NCBI GenBank assembly: GCA_017399695.1
Contig: JAFQBK010000003.1
Coordinates: forward strand, 1 to 64,000
Direction: 5' to 3'
Length of the DNA: 64,000 nucleotides
Origin: Clostridia bacterium
Lineage (GTDB): Bacteria; Bacillota; Clostridia; UBA1381; UBA9506
The translations under genes were made by a program, and so were the position numbers. Below are positions 1-8,666 of this stretch, piece by piece (the stretch's first letter is position 1; every line of letters begins with the position of its first letter). The notes under the pieces are model-generated. The model ran no database searches. It saw only the letters and a list, made by a program, of their open reading frames with translations, and was not told the DNA's origin.

Positions 1-16
1 ATAGCTGCGCTCGAGT

Positions 17-81
17 CCAAATCTTTGATTTGGCTAACGAGAGCCATGCAACAGCGTTCTAAATCTTTGATTTAGGTAACG
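17..81. repeat. two near-identical hairpin repeats
   Basis: Two copies of a short unit (17-39 and 59-81, 42 bases apart) each contain a perfect palindrome around ATCTTTGAT: CCAAATC-TTT-GATTTGG and CTAAATC-TTT-GATTTAG. Each is followed by a TAACG motif. The outer base pairs differ between copies in a compensated way (CC/GG versus CT/AG), which argues for pairing in RNA. No reading frame is visible here. This may be the 3' part of a structured transcript that starts before the window. Confidence 0.55.
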
Positions 82-186
82 CCACTGCACAGGCTCCAAG
101 AGAACGAGCGTAAGCGAAGTTCGATTGGCTAAGCCAAGCATGCATGCGGGCAAAGCGTGTCGTAGTTAGGCCTTGGGAGCCACGTC

Positions 187-213
187 GGAACAAGCTCTGC
201 TTGTTCCTTTTTT
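187..213 (+). terminator. rho-independent terminator
   Basis: A nine-base-pair stem (GGAACAAGC / GCTTGTTCC, loop TCT) is followed by six T. It probably ends a transcript that enters from upstream of the window, since no gene lies before it here. Confidence 0.75.
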
Positions 214-281
214 ATGCCCAATTTCAAACAAACTGTATTTCTTCTGTTTTTAATTGCAATACTATAAACAGAGGTGGATGT

Positions 282-1575
282 ATGGAATCGATTTGGAACA
301 AGATAGAAAAGCCCGAATTTAGCGAGCTTGGGGGAGATATCAAAACAGATGTTTTAATTATTGGCGGCGGCTTATGCGGCATCTTGTGTGCCACTATGCT
401 GAAAAAATGCCGGCGTGGATTGTGTTTTGGTGGAGGCTGACAAGATTTGCTCCGGAATAACCAATGGGACTACAGCGAAAATTACCGTGCAGCATGGTCT
501 GATATATGATAAAATCATCAAAAAATATGGTTTGGAGCAGGCGCAGCTTTATTATGAAAGCCAAAAAAATGCTTTTGAAACGCTAAAAAAACTTGCGCAA
601 GACGTCGGTGATGATTTTGAGACTTGTAATTCCTTTGTGTACTCTTTAACCGATAGGGCATTGATAGAAAAAGAAGTAGAGGCCTGCCATAAAATTGGGT
701 GTAATGCCGAGTTTTGCGAGCATACCGAGTTACCTTTTCGAGTTTCGGGAGCTGTTAAAATTGATAATCAGGCGAAATTTCACCCATTAAAATTTGCCTA
801 TACGCTGGCAAAGAATTTAAGTATTTATGAAAATACAAAAGTGATGGAGTTAAAATCCAACACGGCGATAACGAATCGAGGGAAAATTTCAGCACGGAAA
901 GTGATTGTGACGACGCATTTTCCGTTCATCAACAAACACGGCTGGTATTTTTTGAAACTGTATCAGCACAGGTCCTATGTGCTTGCACTCGAAAATGCGC
1001 AAACGATGAAAGATATGTATGTCGATGAGGCAAAAAATGGATTGTCATTCAGGAGCTATCACGATTTATTGCTTCTTGGCGGAGGGAGCCATCGCACCGG
1101 CGGTCAGGGTGGAAATTGGAAAGAACTGCAAAGCGTTGCACAAAAATACTATCCGGATGCACGCGAAGTCGGCAGGTGGGCGATGCAAGACTGTATGACG
1201 CTTGATTCCATTCCGTATATTGGTAAGTATTCCCCTTTGACCCCTGATTTATATGTCGCAACAGGATTTAATAAATGGGGAATGACATCCTCTATGGTTT
1301 CTGCGATGCTTTTGACGGAACTGGTATGCGGAGGAAAAAGCGAATATGAAGAACTATATTCGCCGTCAAGAAGCATATTTCACCCACAGCTTGCGATTAA
1401 TCTATTTGAATCTGTCAAGGGTCTTGTAACGCCGACGATCCCGCGATGTCCTCATCTTGGGTGCGCACTAAAATACAACAAACAGGAGCATTCGTGGGAT
1501 TGTCCATGCCACGGTTCAAGATTTGATGAGGATGGAGATTTGATAAATAATCCTGCCATGAGGGATAAAAATTAA
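282..1575 (+). pseudogene. FAD-dependent oxidoreductase with C-terminal Rieske domain, frameshifted
   Basis: The first part starts at ATG 282 behind GAGGTGG and encodes a dinucleotide-binding motif (DVLIIGGGLCGILCA). The frame breaks at a run of six A (402-407), and the rest continues in another frame as DCVLVEADKI onward. Removing one A restores MLKNAGVDCVLVEAD and a single protein of about 430 residues. It has a DadA-like FAD domain and a C-terminal Rieske [2Fe-2S] motif (CPHLGC, then CPCHGS). The family is usually somewhat longer (about 500 residues). The fault may be a real inactivating mutation, a slippage switch or a sequencing error. It stands alone, with a strong terminator after it. 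Confidence 0.85.
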
Positions 1576-1600
1576 TGAAAATGATATTGTTTCGCTTTAT

Positions 1601-1660
1601 AAAAAAAGGGTCCGATAAGGGCGTCCTCGCTAAGTGAGGCCGCCCAACGGACTCTTTTTT
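1601..1660. terminator. bidirectional terminator
   Basis: A long stem (GGGTCCG..GGGCG..CCTC paired with GAGG..CGCCC..CGGACTC) is flanked by an A run on the left and a T run on the right. It sits between the convergent oxidoreductase and AraC genes and can serve both. Confidence 0.8.
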
Positions 1661-1677
1661 CATATACAATCAAAGGA

Positions 1678-2442
1678 TTATTTGCAGGCAACAGAAGGTG
1701 GTATCCCCCTTGATTTTTTATATACTGTAGAGAAGTATTTAGGATCTGCAAAACCGCACATTTGTGAAATTTCCAATATGGTATAGTATTTCGATGCTAA
1801 TAATTCGTCGGCTAATGAAAGCCTTAATTCACAAATATATTTTAGGGGAGTCGTATTCAAATTCTGAAAAAATATTTTTCTGAAATATGTTTCACTCATA
1901 TAAGCGATATCTGCCAGCTGTTTCACGGTCAAAGACTCGCTTGTATAGTTTAAGTGGAGATATTCCAAAGCGTAGTTAAAATTCTTTAATACCGAAAATT
2001 GCTCATCATTATTTTGAACACTCATTTGCTCCAAAATTTTATAAAAGGTTGAAGTCAAAGCAAAGACATATCCTGGGAGTTTATTTGTGCATATTTCGTG
2101 CGCTTTCCTGAATAAATCAATAAAAAGTTTTTCGTTTTTTGGAGTAAATACCTCAATTTCTTTTCCTTTGTTCGGGGAGTTAAAATGAATGACATAAATA
2201 TGCTCGTCGGTTGCAGCGTTTAAGGCGTACTGAAGATATGCCGGGACATAGGTAATATCGCCCTTTGACGCGTGGTATATTTTGTCTCCTACAATAAAAT
2301 CTGCATTGCCTTTTAGACGGATGGATATTGCATCATATGGTCTTCGGTCGGATAAGGCAGCTGTTCTTTTATCCCAACTTAATTCAAATACGGATAGAAT
2401 CTCAATGTTTGTTCCAATGACATCCAAAAACAAGAAAATCAC
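1678..2442 (-). CDS. AraC family transcriptional regulator
   Basis: This 254-residue protein has an N-terminal cupin-like sensing region (about 1-145) and a C-terminal double helix-turn-helix of AraC type (about 155-254; LADIAYMSETYFRKIF, then ISQMCGFADPKYFSTVYKK). The frame opens with GTG at 2442, but the AAAGGGG ribosome site touches that codon. TTG at 2433 has the usual eight-base spacing and is the likelier start. It is divergent from the sugar cassette at 2583-5934, so it probably senses that cassette's sugar and activates it. The ligand is unknown. Confidence 0.9.
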   Translation of the reverse strand: MIFLFLDVIGTNIEILSVFELSWDKRTAALSDRRPYDAISIRLKGNADFIVGDKIYHASKGDITYVPAYLQYALNAATDEHIYVIHFNSPNKGKEIEVFTPKNEKLFIDLFRKAHEICTNKLPGYVFALTSTFYKILEQMSVQNNDEQFSVLKNFNYALEYLHLNYTSESLTVKQLADIAYMSETYFRKIFFQNLNTTPLKYICELRLSLADELLASKYYTILEISQMCGFADPKYFSTVYKKSRGIPPSVACK

Positions 2443-2453
2443 CCCTTTTTTTC

Positions 2454-2483
2454 AATATATCACATCCCGCAGTCTTTTGTCAA
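2454..2483 (-). promoter_or_regulatory. promoter of the AraC gene
   Basis: On the minus strand TTGACA (2483-2478) is 18 bases from TATATT (2459-2454), with a TG just before the -10 box. The expected start of transcription lies right at the AraC ribosome site, so the leader would be very short. Confidence 0.65.
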
Positions 2484-2582
2484 TTTGTTTCGAAATTTAA
2501 ACCTTTGGTGTAGCTTTTTCAGTTTACAAGGAAAGACATCTTCGCTATGATTAAATTATCAAAGCAAGAAAGGATGATACAA

Positions 2583-3614
2583 ATGGCAATTAAACACACA
2601 GCGGTTAGTTATTACGGACTCAATTATGTGGAGCACGCAAGAAAAGATTTCGAGGAAATGATAGAGCATGGTTGCGATACCGTGATTTTAGCAATTACGG
2701 AATTCGATATGGATTTTTGGTTCCCGAACATCAATAATATTGTAAAAACGGCACATGAGCTTGGGCTCAGAGTCATTGCGGATCCCTGGGGTATTGGTAA
2801 GTATTTTGGCGGCGAGCAGGTTAGCTTGTTCTTGCAGAATAACATCCATCACAGACAGGTTTCTGCTTATACGGGTGAAGTTTTGAATGCAGCTTGCTTT
2901 AATACCAATTCCTTCAGAGACTATTTCAAAAATATCTGCTTAAAACTTGCAAGAGAAACCGAAGTTGACGGCTTTTTCTGGGATGAGCCGCATTATGCAT
3001 ACCCGAAATCTTATGCGTCTATCACAGGTGGTGCCGGAGATGACTGGGCGTGCAGATGTCCGGAATGTATGAAAAAATTTGAAGAGTATTACGGCTATGA
3101 AATGCCGAAGTTTATGAACGACGATGTGAAGCAGTTCCGTTGGAGAGAGGCTTTATACACGCTTTCCGATACATCCAAGGCGCTGAAAGAGTATAATCCG
3201 AATCTGGAAATTACTTGCTGTGTGCACGCAACACTGAATTCTTATTATGTAACGGAGCTTCGCGGTTACGACAACTGGGAAATGGTTGCAGCCTGCCCAT
3301 ATTTTGATGTATTCTCGACAACGATTATCAACTGGACGCTGCCGGAAAGCTTTTTCCGTGAAATTACCGAAAGAACAGTTGCTATGGCGAAAAAGTATGG
3401 TAAGGAGTCCGAGCGTTGGCTGATGGGTTATAACAAACGTCCCGATGATTTTGCGCAGATTGACAAAGTTGTTGATATGTATGAATCTTTAGGTGTTGAC
3501 CGTTTGGCAACATGGACCTATCGTGGTGGCTATGGCACTTCCGTTGCGGCAAAAGACCCGATTGAGCTTTGGGATCATATCGGCAGAAATTATAGGAGAG
3601 TATTAAAGAAATGA
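2583..3614 (+). CDS. TIM-barrel glycoside hydrolase-like protein, unknown specificity
   Basis: This is a 343-residue cytosolic protein with no signal peptide. ATG 2583 is chosen because AAAGGATG precedes it at normal spacing; an upstream in-frame start has none. Features typical of glycosidase-like TIM barrels are the strand/acid motif EVDGFFWDEPHYAYP near residue 140 and a CRCPECMKKFEEYYG motif, a pattern seen beside the barrel in several GH families. I do not recognise the exact family. It is the first gene of a cassette with two SIS proteins and a PfkB kinase, whose stop overlaps the next start. A role in releasing or rearranging a sugar for that pathway is inferred only. Confidence 0.7.
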   Translation: MAIKHTAVSYYGLNYVEHARKDFEEMIEHGCDTVILAITEFDMDFWFPNINNIVKTAHELGLRVIADPWGIGKYFGGEQVSLFLQNNIHHRQVSAYTGEVLNAACFNTNSFRDYFKNICLKLARETEVDGFFWDEPHYAYPKSYASITGGAGDDWACRCPECMKKFEEYYGYEMPKFMNDDVKQFRWREALYTLSDTSKALKEYNPNLEITCCVHATLNSYYVTELRGYDNWEMVAACPYFDVFSTTIINWTLPESFFREITERTVAMAKKYGKESERWLMGYNKRPDDFAQIDKVVDMYESLGVDRLATWTYRGGYGTSVAAKDPIELWDHIGRNYRRVLKK

Positions 3615-4333
3615 TTACCGATCAGTATTTCGAGAAAATGGTCCAAATTTTAGACGAGATTCGCCTGACACAAGCAGAAAAAATAAAAAAAACGGCAGAA
3701 TTGGTCGCTAAAACAATAAAGCAAGATGGGATTATTTATATCTTTGGCTGTGGTCATTCCCATTTGATTGCGCTCGATTGCTTTTACCGTGCAGGTGGTC
3801 TTGCCAATGTCAGCGCAATGCTTGATACAGATTTGATGCTTCATAACGGTGCAGCAAAGAGCAGTAAAATGGAAAAAATGCAGGGAATTGCAGAGGAGAT
3901 ATTAAAGCGCTATTGTATTACCGAGAAGGATTTCCTCTTTATTGTCTCTACATCGGGAAAAAATGCTGTTCCGGTTGAAATGGCGCGTCTTGCGCAAGGA
4001 AATAATATTCCACACGCCAGCATCTTGTCTTCTGCCTATTTTTCTGACAAAAAAGAGGAGCCGCTGTTATATGAATGCAGTGATATCTATATTGATAACT
4101 GCGTACCGCATGGCGATGCGGTAATGGAAATTGCCGGTCTCTCGGTGAAGATGGGTAGTGTGTCTACCGCGGCGAGTTCCTTTATTATGCAAAGCGTGTT
4201 AATGGAAGCAGCAGAGCTTGCAGCAGATGCTGGGACAGAGCCTCCGGTGTATATGAGCGGCAATGTTTCGGGTGGCGCAGACTACAACAAGGCATTGATT
4301 GACATGTATCTGCCCAGAATCAAGCATTTATAA
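3611..4333 (+). CDS. SIS domain sugar-phosphate binding protein (first copy)
   Basis: This 240-residue protein has a sugar isomerase (SIS) domain. The phosphate-binding region is IYIFGCGHSHLIALDCFYRAGG near residues 42-63 and a second binding loop is FIVSTSGKNAVPVEMA. It resembles the UPF0309 group of stand-alone SIS proteins. Members isomerise or bind phosphosugars, often amino sugars. Its ATGA start overlaps the previous stop, showing tight coupling. It is a diverged paralog of the protein at 5185-5934. Substrate unknown. Confidence 0.85.
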   Translation: MITDQYFEKMVQILDEIRLTQAEKIKKTAELVAKTIKQDGIIYIFGCGHSHLIALDCFYRAGGLANVSAMLDTDLMLHNGAAKSSKMEKMQGIAEEILKRYCITEKDFLFIVSTSGKNAVPVEMARLAQGNNIPHASILSSAYFSDKKEEPLLYECSDIYIDNCVPHGDAVMEIAGLSVKMGSVSTAASSFIMQSVLMEAAELAADAGTEPPVYMSGNVSGGADYNKALIDMYLPRIKHL

Positions 4334-4346
4334 AGGAGCTGCTTTT

Positions 4347-5192
4347 ATGTGTAAAATAGCGGTAATCGGTATCTGCGGCAACTCTGTTTTTATGGAGGTT
4401 GATCACTTCCATCAGCCGGGGGAAACACTTTCGGCAAAATCTGTGTTCGAGGAGATTGGCGGTAAGGGTATTAACCAGGCAATCGCTGCGGCACGGATGG
4501 GAGCAAGTGTTTCTTTCCTCGCAGCAATTGGCGACGACGCAGAAGGAGTTGCCTGCAAGAAGGTGGCAGAGGAAAATGGAATCTGCGGTTGCTTCCCCGT
4601 GAAACAGGGAAAGAGAACACCACTTGCCTTTATCCTGACCGATGTGCAGGGTGAAAATCAGGTGACGGTACATAAAAGTGCAGAGCTTACAGCAAATGAT
4701 GTTTTCGGGTTTGAGAATAGCATTGCTGAAAGTGATGTTTTGCTTCTGCAACAGGAGGTGCCCACAGAGGTAAACGAATGCGCATTGAAAATTGCACACA
4801 AGCACGGCGTTAAGGTCATATTAAATCCGGCACCGGCGCGTGCAATCAGCGCTGAAATGGCAAAAAACATCTTTCTTGTAACGCCAAACGAGCAGGAAGC
4901 GATGGAATTGGAAGAGAAATACTTCAAAAATTGCATTACGACTTTGGGGGATAAAGGTTGTAATATCAATGGAGTAACGCATCTTCAGGCTACCCGTGTA
5001 CAGGTGGTAGATACTACAGGCGCAGGGGATACCTTTAATGGTGTGCTTGCGGTGTGCTTAGCGGAAGGCAAAAGTATGGAAGAAGCTTGCCGTTACGCGA
5101 TAACGGCATCCGGACTCAGCGTGACAAAGCCGCATGTACTGGATGCAATTCCCCGAAGAACAGAAATAGAAAGGAAAATGTACGATGAATGA
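4347..5192 (+). CDS. PfkB/ribokinase family sugar kinase
   Basis: This 281-residue kinase starts at ATG 4347, six bases after TAAAGGAG. The N-terminal substrate motif EEIGGKGINQAIAAARMGA is ribokinase-like. The C-terminal ATP and anion-hole motif DTTGAGDTFNGVLA carries the catalytic Asp of the family. It is placed between the two SIS paralogs, with an eight-base overlap with the second. It most likely phosphorylates the sugar that the SIS proteins then isomerise. Ribokinase itself is possible, but the context suggests a different sugar. Confidence 0.88.
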   Translation: MCKIAVIGICGNSVFMEVDHFHQPGETLSAKSVFEEIGGKGINQAIAAARMGASVSFLAAIGDDAEGVACKKVAEENGICGCFPVKQGKRTPLAFILTDVQGENQVTVHKSAELTANDVFGFENSIAESDVLLLQQEVPTEVNECALKIAHKHGVKVILNPAPARAISAEMAKNIFLVTPNEQEAMELEEKYFKNCITTLGDKGCNINGVTHLQATRVQVVDTTGAGDTFNGVLAVCLAEGKSMEEACRYAITASGLSVTKPHVLDAIPRRTEIERKMYDE

Positions 5193-5934
5193 TTTTGGCT
5201 ATTTTGAACGATTACTAGAAAACTTCAAACAAATCAATGAAACACAAAGCGAAAACATCGAAAAGGCTGCCAAGCTGATGTGCGATGCGATTGCAGAGGA
5301 CAGACTCATCAGCGTGTACGGAGGTGGCGGTCATACGACTCTTTGTATGGGTGAAATGTTTTTCAGAGCCGGCGGTCTTGCTTGCATCAATCCAATTATG
5401 GAAACAGGGCTTTCCGTTTTCAATCAAGCCCTGAAGTATTTAGAGCTTGAAAGAACTGTTAATTACGGTAGCGCCATTATGAAATACTATGATTTAAAGA
5501 AAGACGATGTTCTTATCATCTTCCATAACATCGGCATCAATCCGGCAACGATTGACGCGGCAATGGAAGCAAAGAAGAACGGCGTTAAAATTATTGCAGT
5601 ATCAAGCTCTGCATGGCAAGAAGAAATGCCGGAAGACCATTTTATCCGCCATCCGAACAAGACAAACTTATTTGATTATGCTGATGTCTGCATTGAGGAC
5701 TTTAACCCTGTCGGCGATGCTGTTGTGAATGTTCCAGGATTAGGCACACCCATCGCGCCGGTGTCCAACATTATTGATTTTTACATCGCGCACCTTTTGG
5801 AAATTGAAACCGTGAAGCAGTGTATCGACCGTGGCATTACTCCTCCGGTGTGGTCAAGCGCCAATACGCCGGGCGGAGACGAGAAAAATGCAAAGTATCT
5901 CGAAAAATATAAGCCGAGAATAAAAATGCTTTAA
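5185..5934 (+). CDS. SIS domain sugar-phosphate binding protein (second copy)
   Basis: This 249-residue SIS protein is homologous to the one at 3611-4333 along its length. It shares the FFRAGGLA motif and the C-terminal PPVWSSANTPGGD region, which corresponds to PPVYMSGNVSGGAD in the first copy. Its first loop reads YGGGGHTTL where the first copy has FGCGHSHLI, and its second loop has HNIGINPATI where the first copy has STSGKNAVPV. The active site has therefore changed and the two are unlikely to do the same step. Last gene of the cassette, followed by a terminator. Confidence 0.85.
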   Translation: MNDFGYFERLLENFKQINETQSENIEKAAKLMCDAIAEDRLISVYGGGGHTTLCMGEMFFRAGGLACINPIMETGLSVFNQALKYLELERTVNYGSAIMKYYDLKKDDVLIIFHNIGINPATIDAAMEAKKNGVKIIAVSSSAWQEEMPEDHFIRHPNKTNLFDYADVCIEDFNPVGDAVVNVPGLGTPIAPVSNIIDFYIAHLLEIETVKQCIDRGITPPVWSSANTPGGDEKNAKYLEKYKPRIKML

Positions 5935-5961
5935 GAAATGAATAAGAATTAAGACGAAAAG

Positions 5962-5990
5962 AACCGCCGCATAAAATGCGGCGGTTTTTC
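5962..5990 (+). terminator. terminator of the SIS/PfkB cassette
   Basis: AACCGCCGCAT and ATGCGGCGGTT form an 11-base-pair stem with an AAA loop, followed by TTTTT. Confidence 0.85.
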
Positions 5991-6009
5991 GTTATTTTTA
6001 TGAATCAAA

Positions 6010-6038
6010 TTGACGGACGGACGGATTTGTGGTATACT
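6010..6038 (+). promoter_or_regulatory. promoter of the AEC transporter gene
   Basis: TTGACG (6010-6015), a 17-base spacer and TATACT (6033-6038). It rules out the in-frame start at 6029 and supports ATG 6068. Confidence 0.75.
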
Positions 6039-6067
6039 TAAATGTAACTGTTTCAATGGAGGATTTT

Positions 6068-7006
6068 ATGGGCCTTAATGTTATTATCACACAGATTTTG
6101 ATGCTTGCGATTGCTATGCTAATCGGCTTTTTGGCTGTGAAGCTGAAATATCTTGACGCAAGCGTTGCACCATCCATTTCCAAAGTGATTGTGCGAATTA
6201 CCTTACCGCTTTTGATTATATCGACGGTAACGACACAAAACTTGAGCGCAAATCTATTAAAAAATGCAGGGCTTTTGATTATCTTAGAACTTTTGGTTTT
6301 TGTGGTGCTGTATTCAGTTAGCGCCCTTATAGCAAAGCTGTTCCGCTTAAAAGGCGCAACGAAAACCATGCATAGACTGATGGGCACTTTTGGGAACGTC
6401 ATCTTTTTGGGGTATCCGCTGATTACAGCAATTTACGGAGAGATAGGACTGTTTTACGCGGTGATTTACGCTCTTGTAAATGATGGCTTCGTGTGGACAA
6501 TGGGAGTGTACTTTATCTGTCGTGACGGGGCGAAAAGTTCGGGAAAAAGTGCCGTAAAAAGTTTAATCAATCCCAATACGGTATCGTTTATCATCGCACT
6601 TTTGATGCTCGCCTTTGGCATCCGGTTGCCCGAGGTGTTACAAAAGAGTTTTTCTGCTATCGGCTCACTGACGACATATCTTTCGATGTTATTTATCGGA
6701 ATTACATTAACGCAGGTAGACCTTAAAAAGCTTTACAAGAGAGTATCGATTTTTGCGCTTACGCTGATCAAAATGCTTCTTGTTCCGCTTGCATTGATTT
6801 TGATTTTGAGGCTTCTGCCTTTAGACCGCGTGATGTGCGGCGCGCTCATTTTGCAGGCGGCGATGCCGGGACAGATTGCGCTTGCCATTTTAGCAAGCGA
6901 ATACGGGTCAGACACCTGCTATGCGTCGGAATGTGTGTTTATTACAACGGTATTGGGGCTGCTTCTCTTGCCGCTGTGCTATTATATGATTTTAATTCTA
7001 TTTTGA
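6068..7006 (+). CDS. AEC family (auxin efflux carrier-like) transporter
   Basis: This 312-residue inner-membrane protein is made almost wholly of hydrophobic segments (about ten), in the two-bundle pattern of the AEC family. It has the MGTFGNVIFLGYPLI motif in the first half and QAAMPGQIALAILASEYG in the second. ATG 6068 follows ATGGAGG. Family members export or exchange organic acids such as malate, or amino acids. The substrate cannot be read from sequence. It is followed closely by purE, but no functional link is evident. Confidence 0.85.
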   Translation: MGLNVIITQILMLAIAMLIGFLAVKLKYLDASVAPSISKVIVRITLPLLIISTVTTQNLSANLLKNAGLLIILELLVFVVLYSVSALIAKLFRLKGATKTMHRLMGTFGNVIFLGYPLITAIYGEIGLFYAVIYALVNDGFVWTMGVYFICRDGAKSSGKSAVKSLINPNTVSFIIALLMLAFGIRLPEVLQKSFSAIGSLTTYLSMLFIGITLTQVDLKKLYKRVSIFALTLIKMLLVPLALILILRLLPLDRVMCGALILQAAMPGQIALAILASEYGSDTCYASECVFITTVLGLLLLPLCYYMILILF

Positions 7007-7024
7007 TTGACGGAGGATGACAAT

Positions 7025-7528
7025 ATGAGTAAAGCAAAAGTTGCAGTAATTATGGGTAGTGACTCTGATTTCCCGGTGGTTAAAAAGTGTTTGGTTATGC
7101 TAAAAAAGTTCGGCATTGAGGCTGAGGTTTCAGTGATTTCTGCGCACAGAACGCCTGAAATGGCGGCGCAGTACGCTAAAAATGCGGAAGAAAACGGCAT
7201 TGAAGTCATTATCGCGGCGGCAGGAAAGGCTGCTCATTTGGGCGGCGTTTTAGCGGCATTTACTACACTTCCGGTCATTGGTATCCCGATTAAGTCTTCC
7301 ACAATGGACGGACTCGATTCGCTTTTATCTATGGTACAGATGCCCAAAGGCATTCCGGTAGCAACCGTTGCAATCGACGGCGCAGACAATGCCGGTATTT
7401 TGGCGGCACAGATTTTGTCTTTAGCACATCCGGAAATCAAACCGCTGCTTCGTGCATACAAAGAGGAAATGGAGCAGGAAGTGATAAAGAAAAACGAAGC
7501 AATTAAGGAAGAAGCAAAAAACATCTGA
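7025..7528 (+). CDS. purE: N5-carboxyaminoimidazole ribonucleotide mutase
   Basis: This 167-residue class I PurE acts in the cytosol in purine synthesis, moving the carboxyl group of N5-CAIR to give CAIR. The phosphate and substrate motifs MGSDSDFPVV and SAHRTPEM are present, as is AAGKAAHLGGVLAAFT. ATG 7025 follows ACGGAGGATG. No other purine gene is next to it. The IMP dehydrogenase at 14121-15623 is the only other purine enzyme in view. Confidence 0.95.
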   Translation: MSKAKVAVIMGSDSDFPVVKKCLVMLKKFGIEAEVSVISAHRTPEMAAQYAKNAEENGIEVIIAAAGKAAHLGGVLAAFTTLPVIGIPIKSSTMDGLDSLLSMVQMPKGIPVATVAIDGADNAGILAAQILSLAHPEIKPLLRAYKEEMEQEVIKKNEAIKEEAKNI

Positions 7529-7568
7529 AAGATAAGCGTTCCTTTTGGGAGGCGTTAGGAGTAAAACC

Positions 7569-8666
7569 GTGATTAAGAAAAAACAAAGTATTCAAAATAT
7601 TGCGCCTTATCCGGCGGGAAAACCAATTGACGAGGTGAAACGTGAACTGGGTCTTGACCGGGTGGTTAAGCTTGCCTCGAATGAGAATCCGTTCGGATGC
7701 TCTCAAAAGGCGAAAGAGGCGATGATGAAAGCGGTAGAGGAAAGCTTTCTTTATCCCGATGGCTACAGCTATGAGCTTCGTATGGCACTGTCTGGTCACC
7801 ATAACATCGCACCTGAGCAGCTGGTGTTCGGCACGGGCAGTGACGGTCTGATTGAACTGATTTGCAAAGCGTTTTTAAAAGAGGGCGACGAAAGCGTTCT
7901 TCCTGCACCGTCTTTTTCGCTTTATGAATCCAATGTCCGCGCAGCCGGTGCAGTGCCGGTGATTGTTCCTTGTGATCTTGACTTTCGAATGAATCTATCA
8001 GCTATGGCAGAAGCGGTGACCGAGCGTACCCGCGTGCTTTGGCTGTGTAATCCCAATAACCCGACGGGTCTTATGTATGATGCTTGCGCACAGGCTAAGC
8101 TTTTAGCGCGAGTGCCTGACGATGTTTTGATTGTGCTTGATGAGGCGTATTATGAGTTTGCCTGCCAGGAAAAAGATTATCCTGATAGCTTAAAAGAGCT
8201 TGCTAAAAGAGATAATATTATTATCCTGCGCACATTTTCCAAGGTGCACGGTCTTGCAGGTCTCCGTGTCGGCTATGGCATGGCACATCCTGATATCATC
8301 GCAGAGCTTGAGCGTGTACGCGCACCATTTAATGTGAATTTAGTAGCGCAAAAGGGTGCGGTTTCTGCACTCGAAGATAAGGACTTTGTAAGATACACAG
8401 TAGAAGAAAATAAAATGAATCGCGAGCTTTTGTGCCGTGGCTTTCAAAAGCTCGGACTTTCGTATCTTGAAAGCGCAACCAATTTTATTGCAGTGAATAT
8501 CGAAAAGGATTCGAAAAAAGCATTTGAGGCACTTCTCAAAAAAGGCTATATTGTAAAAGGCGGCCATGCACTTTCCATGCCAGGCTACTTGCGTGTGTCG
8601 GTAGGCACCAAAGAGGAGTGCGAGGGATTTTTAACGGCGCTTGAGGAGGTCTTGTCTGAGCTATGA
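7569..8666 (+). CDS. hisC: histidinol-phosphate aminotransferase
   Basis: This is a 365-residue class I/II pyridoxal-phosphate aminotransferase of HisC type. KLASNENPFG lies near the N terminus, LCNPNNPTGLMY binds cofactor and substrate, and FSKVHGLAGLRVGYG contains the Schiff-base lysine. The likely start is GTG 7569, eight bases after TTAGGAGT; the TTG at 7545 lacks a site. No other his genes are nearby. HisC homologs in Clostridia can also serve aromatic amino acid transamination. Its stop overlaps the miaB start by four bases. Confidence 0.9.
   Translation: MIKKKQSIQNIAPYPAGKPIDEVKRELGLDRVVKLASNENPFGCSQKAKEAMMKAVEESFLYPDGYSYELRMALSGHHNIAPEQLVFGTGSDGLIELICKAFLKEGDESVLPAPSFSLYESNVRAAGAVPVIVPCDLDFRMNLSAMAEAVTERTRVLWLCNPNNPTGLMYDACAQAKLLARVPDDVLIVLDEAYYEFACQEKDYPDSLKELAKRDNIIILRTFSKVHGLAGLRVGYGMAHPDIIAELERVRAPFNVNLVAQKGAVSALEDKDFVRYTVEENKMNRELLCRGFQKLGLSYLESATNFIAVNIEKDSKKAFEALLKKGYIVKGGHALSMPGYLRVSVGTKEECEGFLTALEEVLSEL

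Noticed and set aside
144-281. Coding extension upstream of the FAD/Rieske gene, in frame from 144
   Set aside because: It runs through a terminator hairpin (187-213) and has no ribosome site or family match. ATG 282 with GAGGTGG is the start.
4320-4805. 161-codon open frame on the minus strand
   Set aside because: It lies wholly opposite the PfkB kinase gene, has no ribosome site or recognisable motif, and is a shadow of that gene.
6010-6027. Short tandem repeat GACGGACGGACGG
   Set aside because: It is explained as the -35 box and spacer of a promoter, and three repeats of four bases can arise by chance.
7007-7024. Upstream in-frame start of purE at 7007
   Set aside because: It directly abuts the AEC stop and overlaps the ribosome site. 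ATG 7025 has GGAGG at proper spacing.
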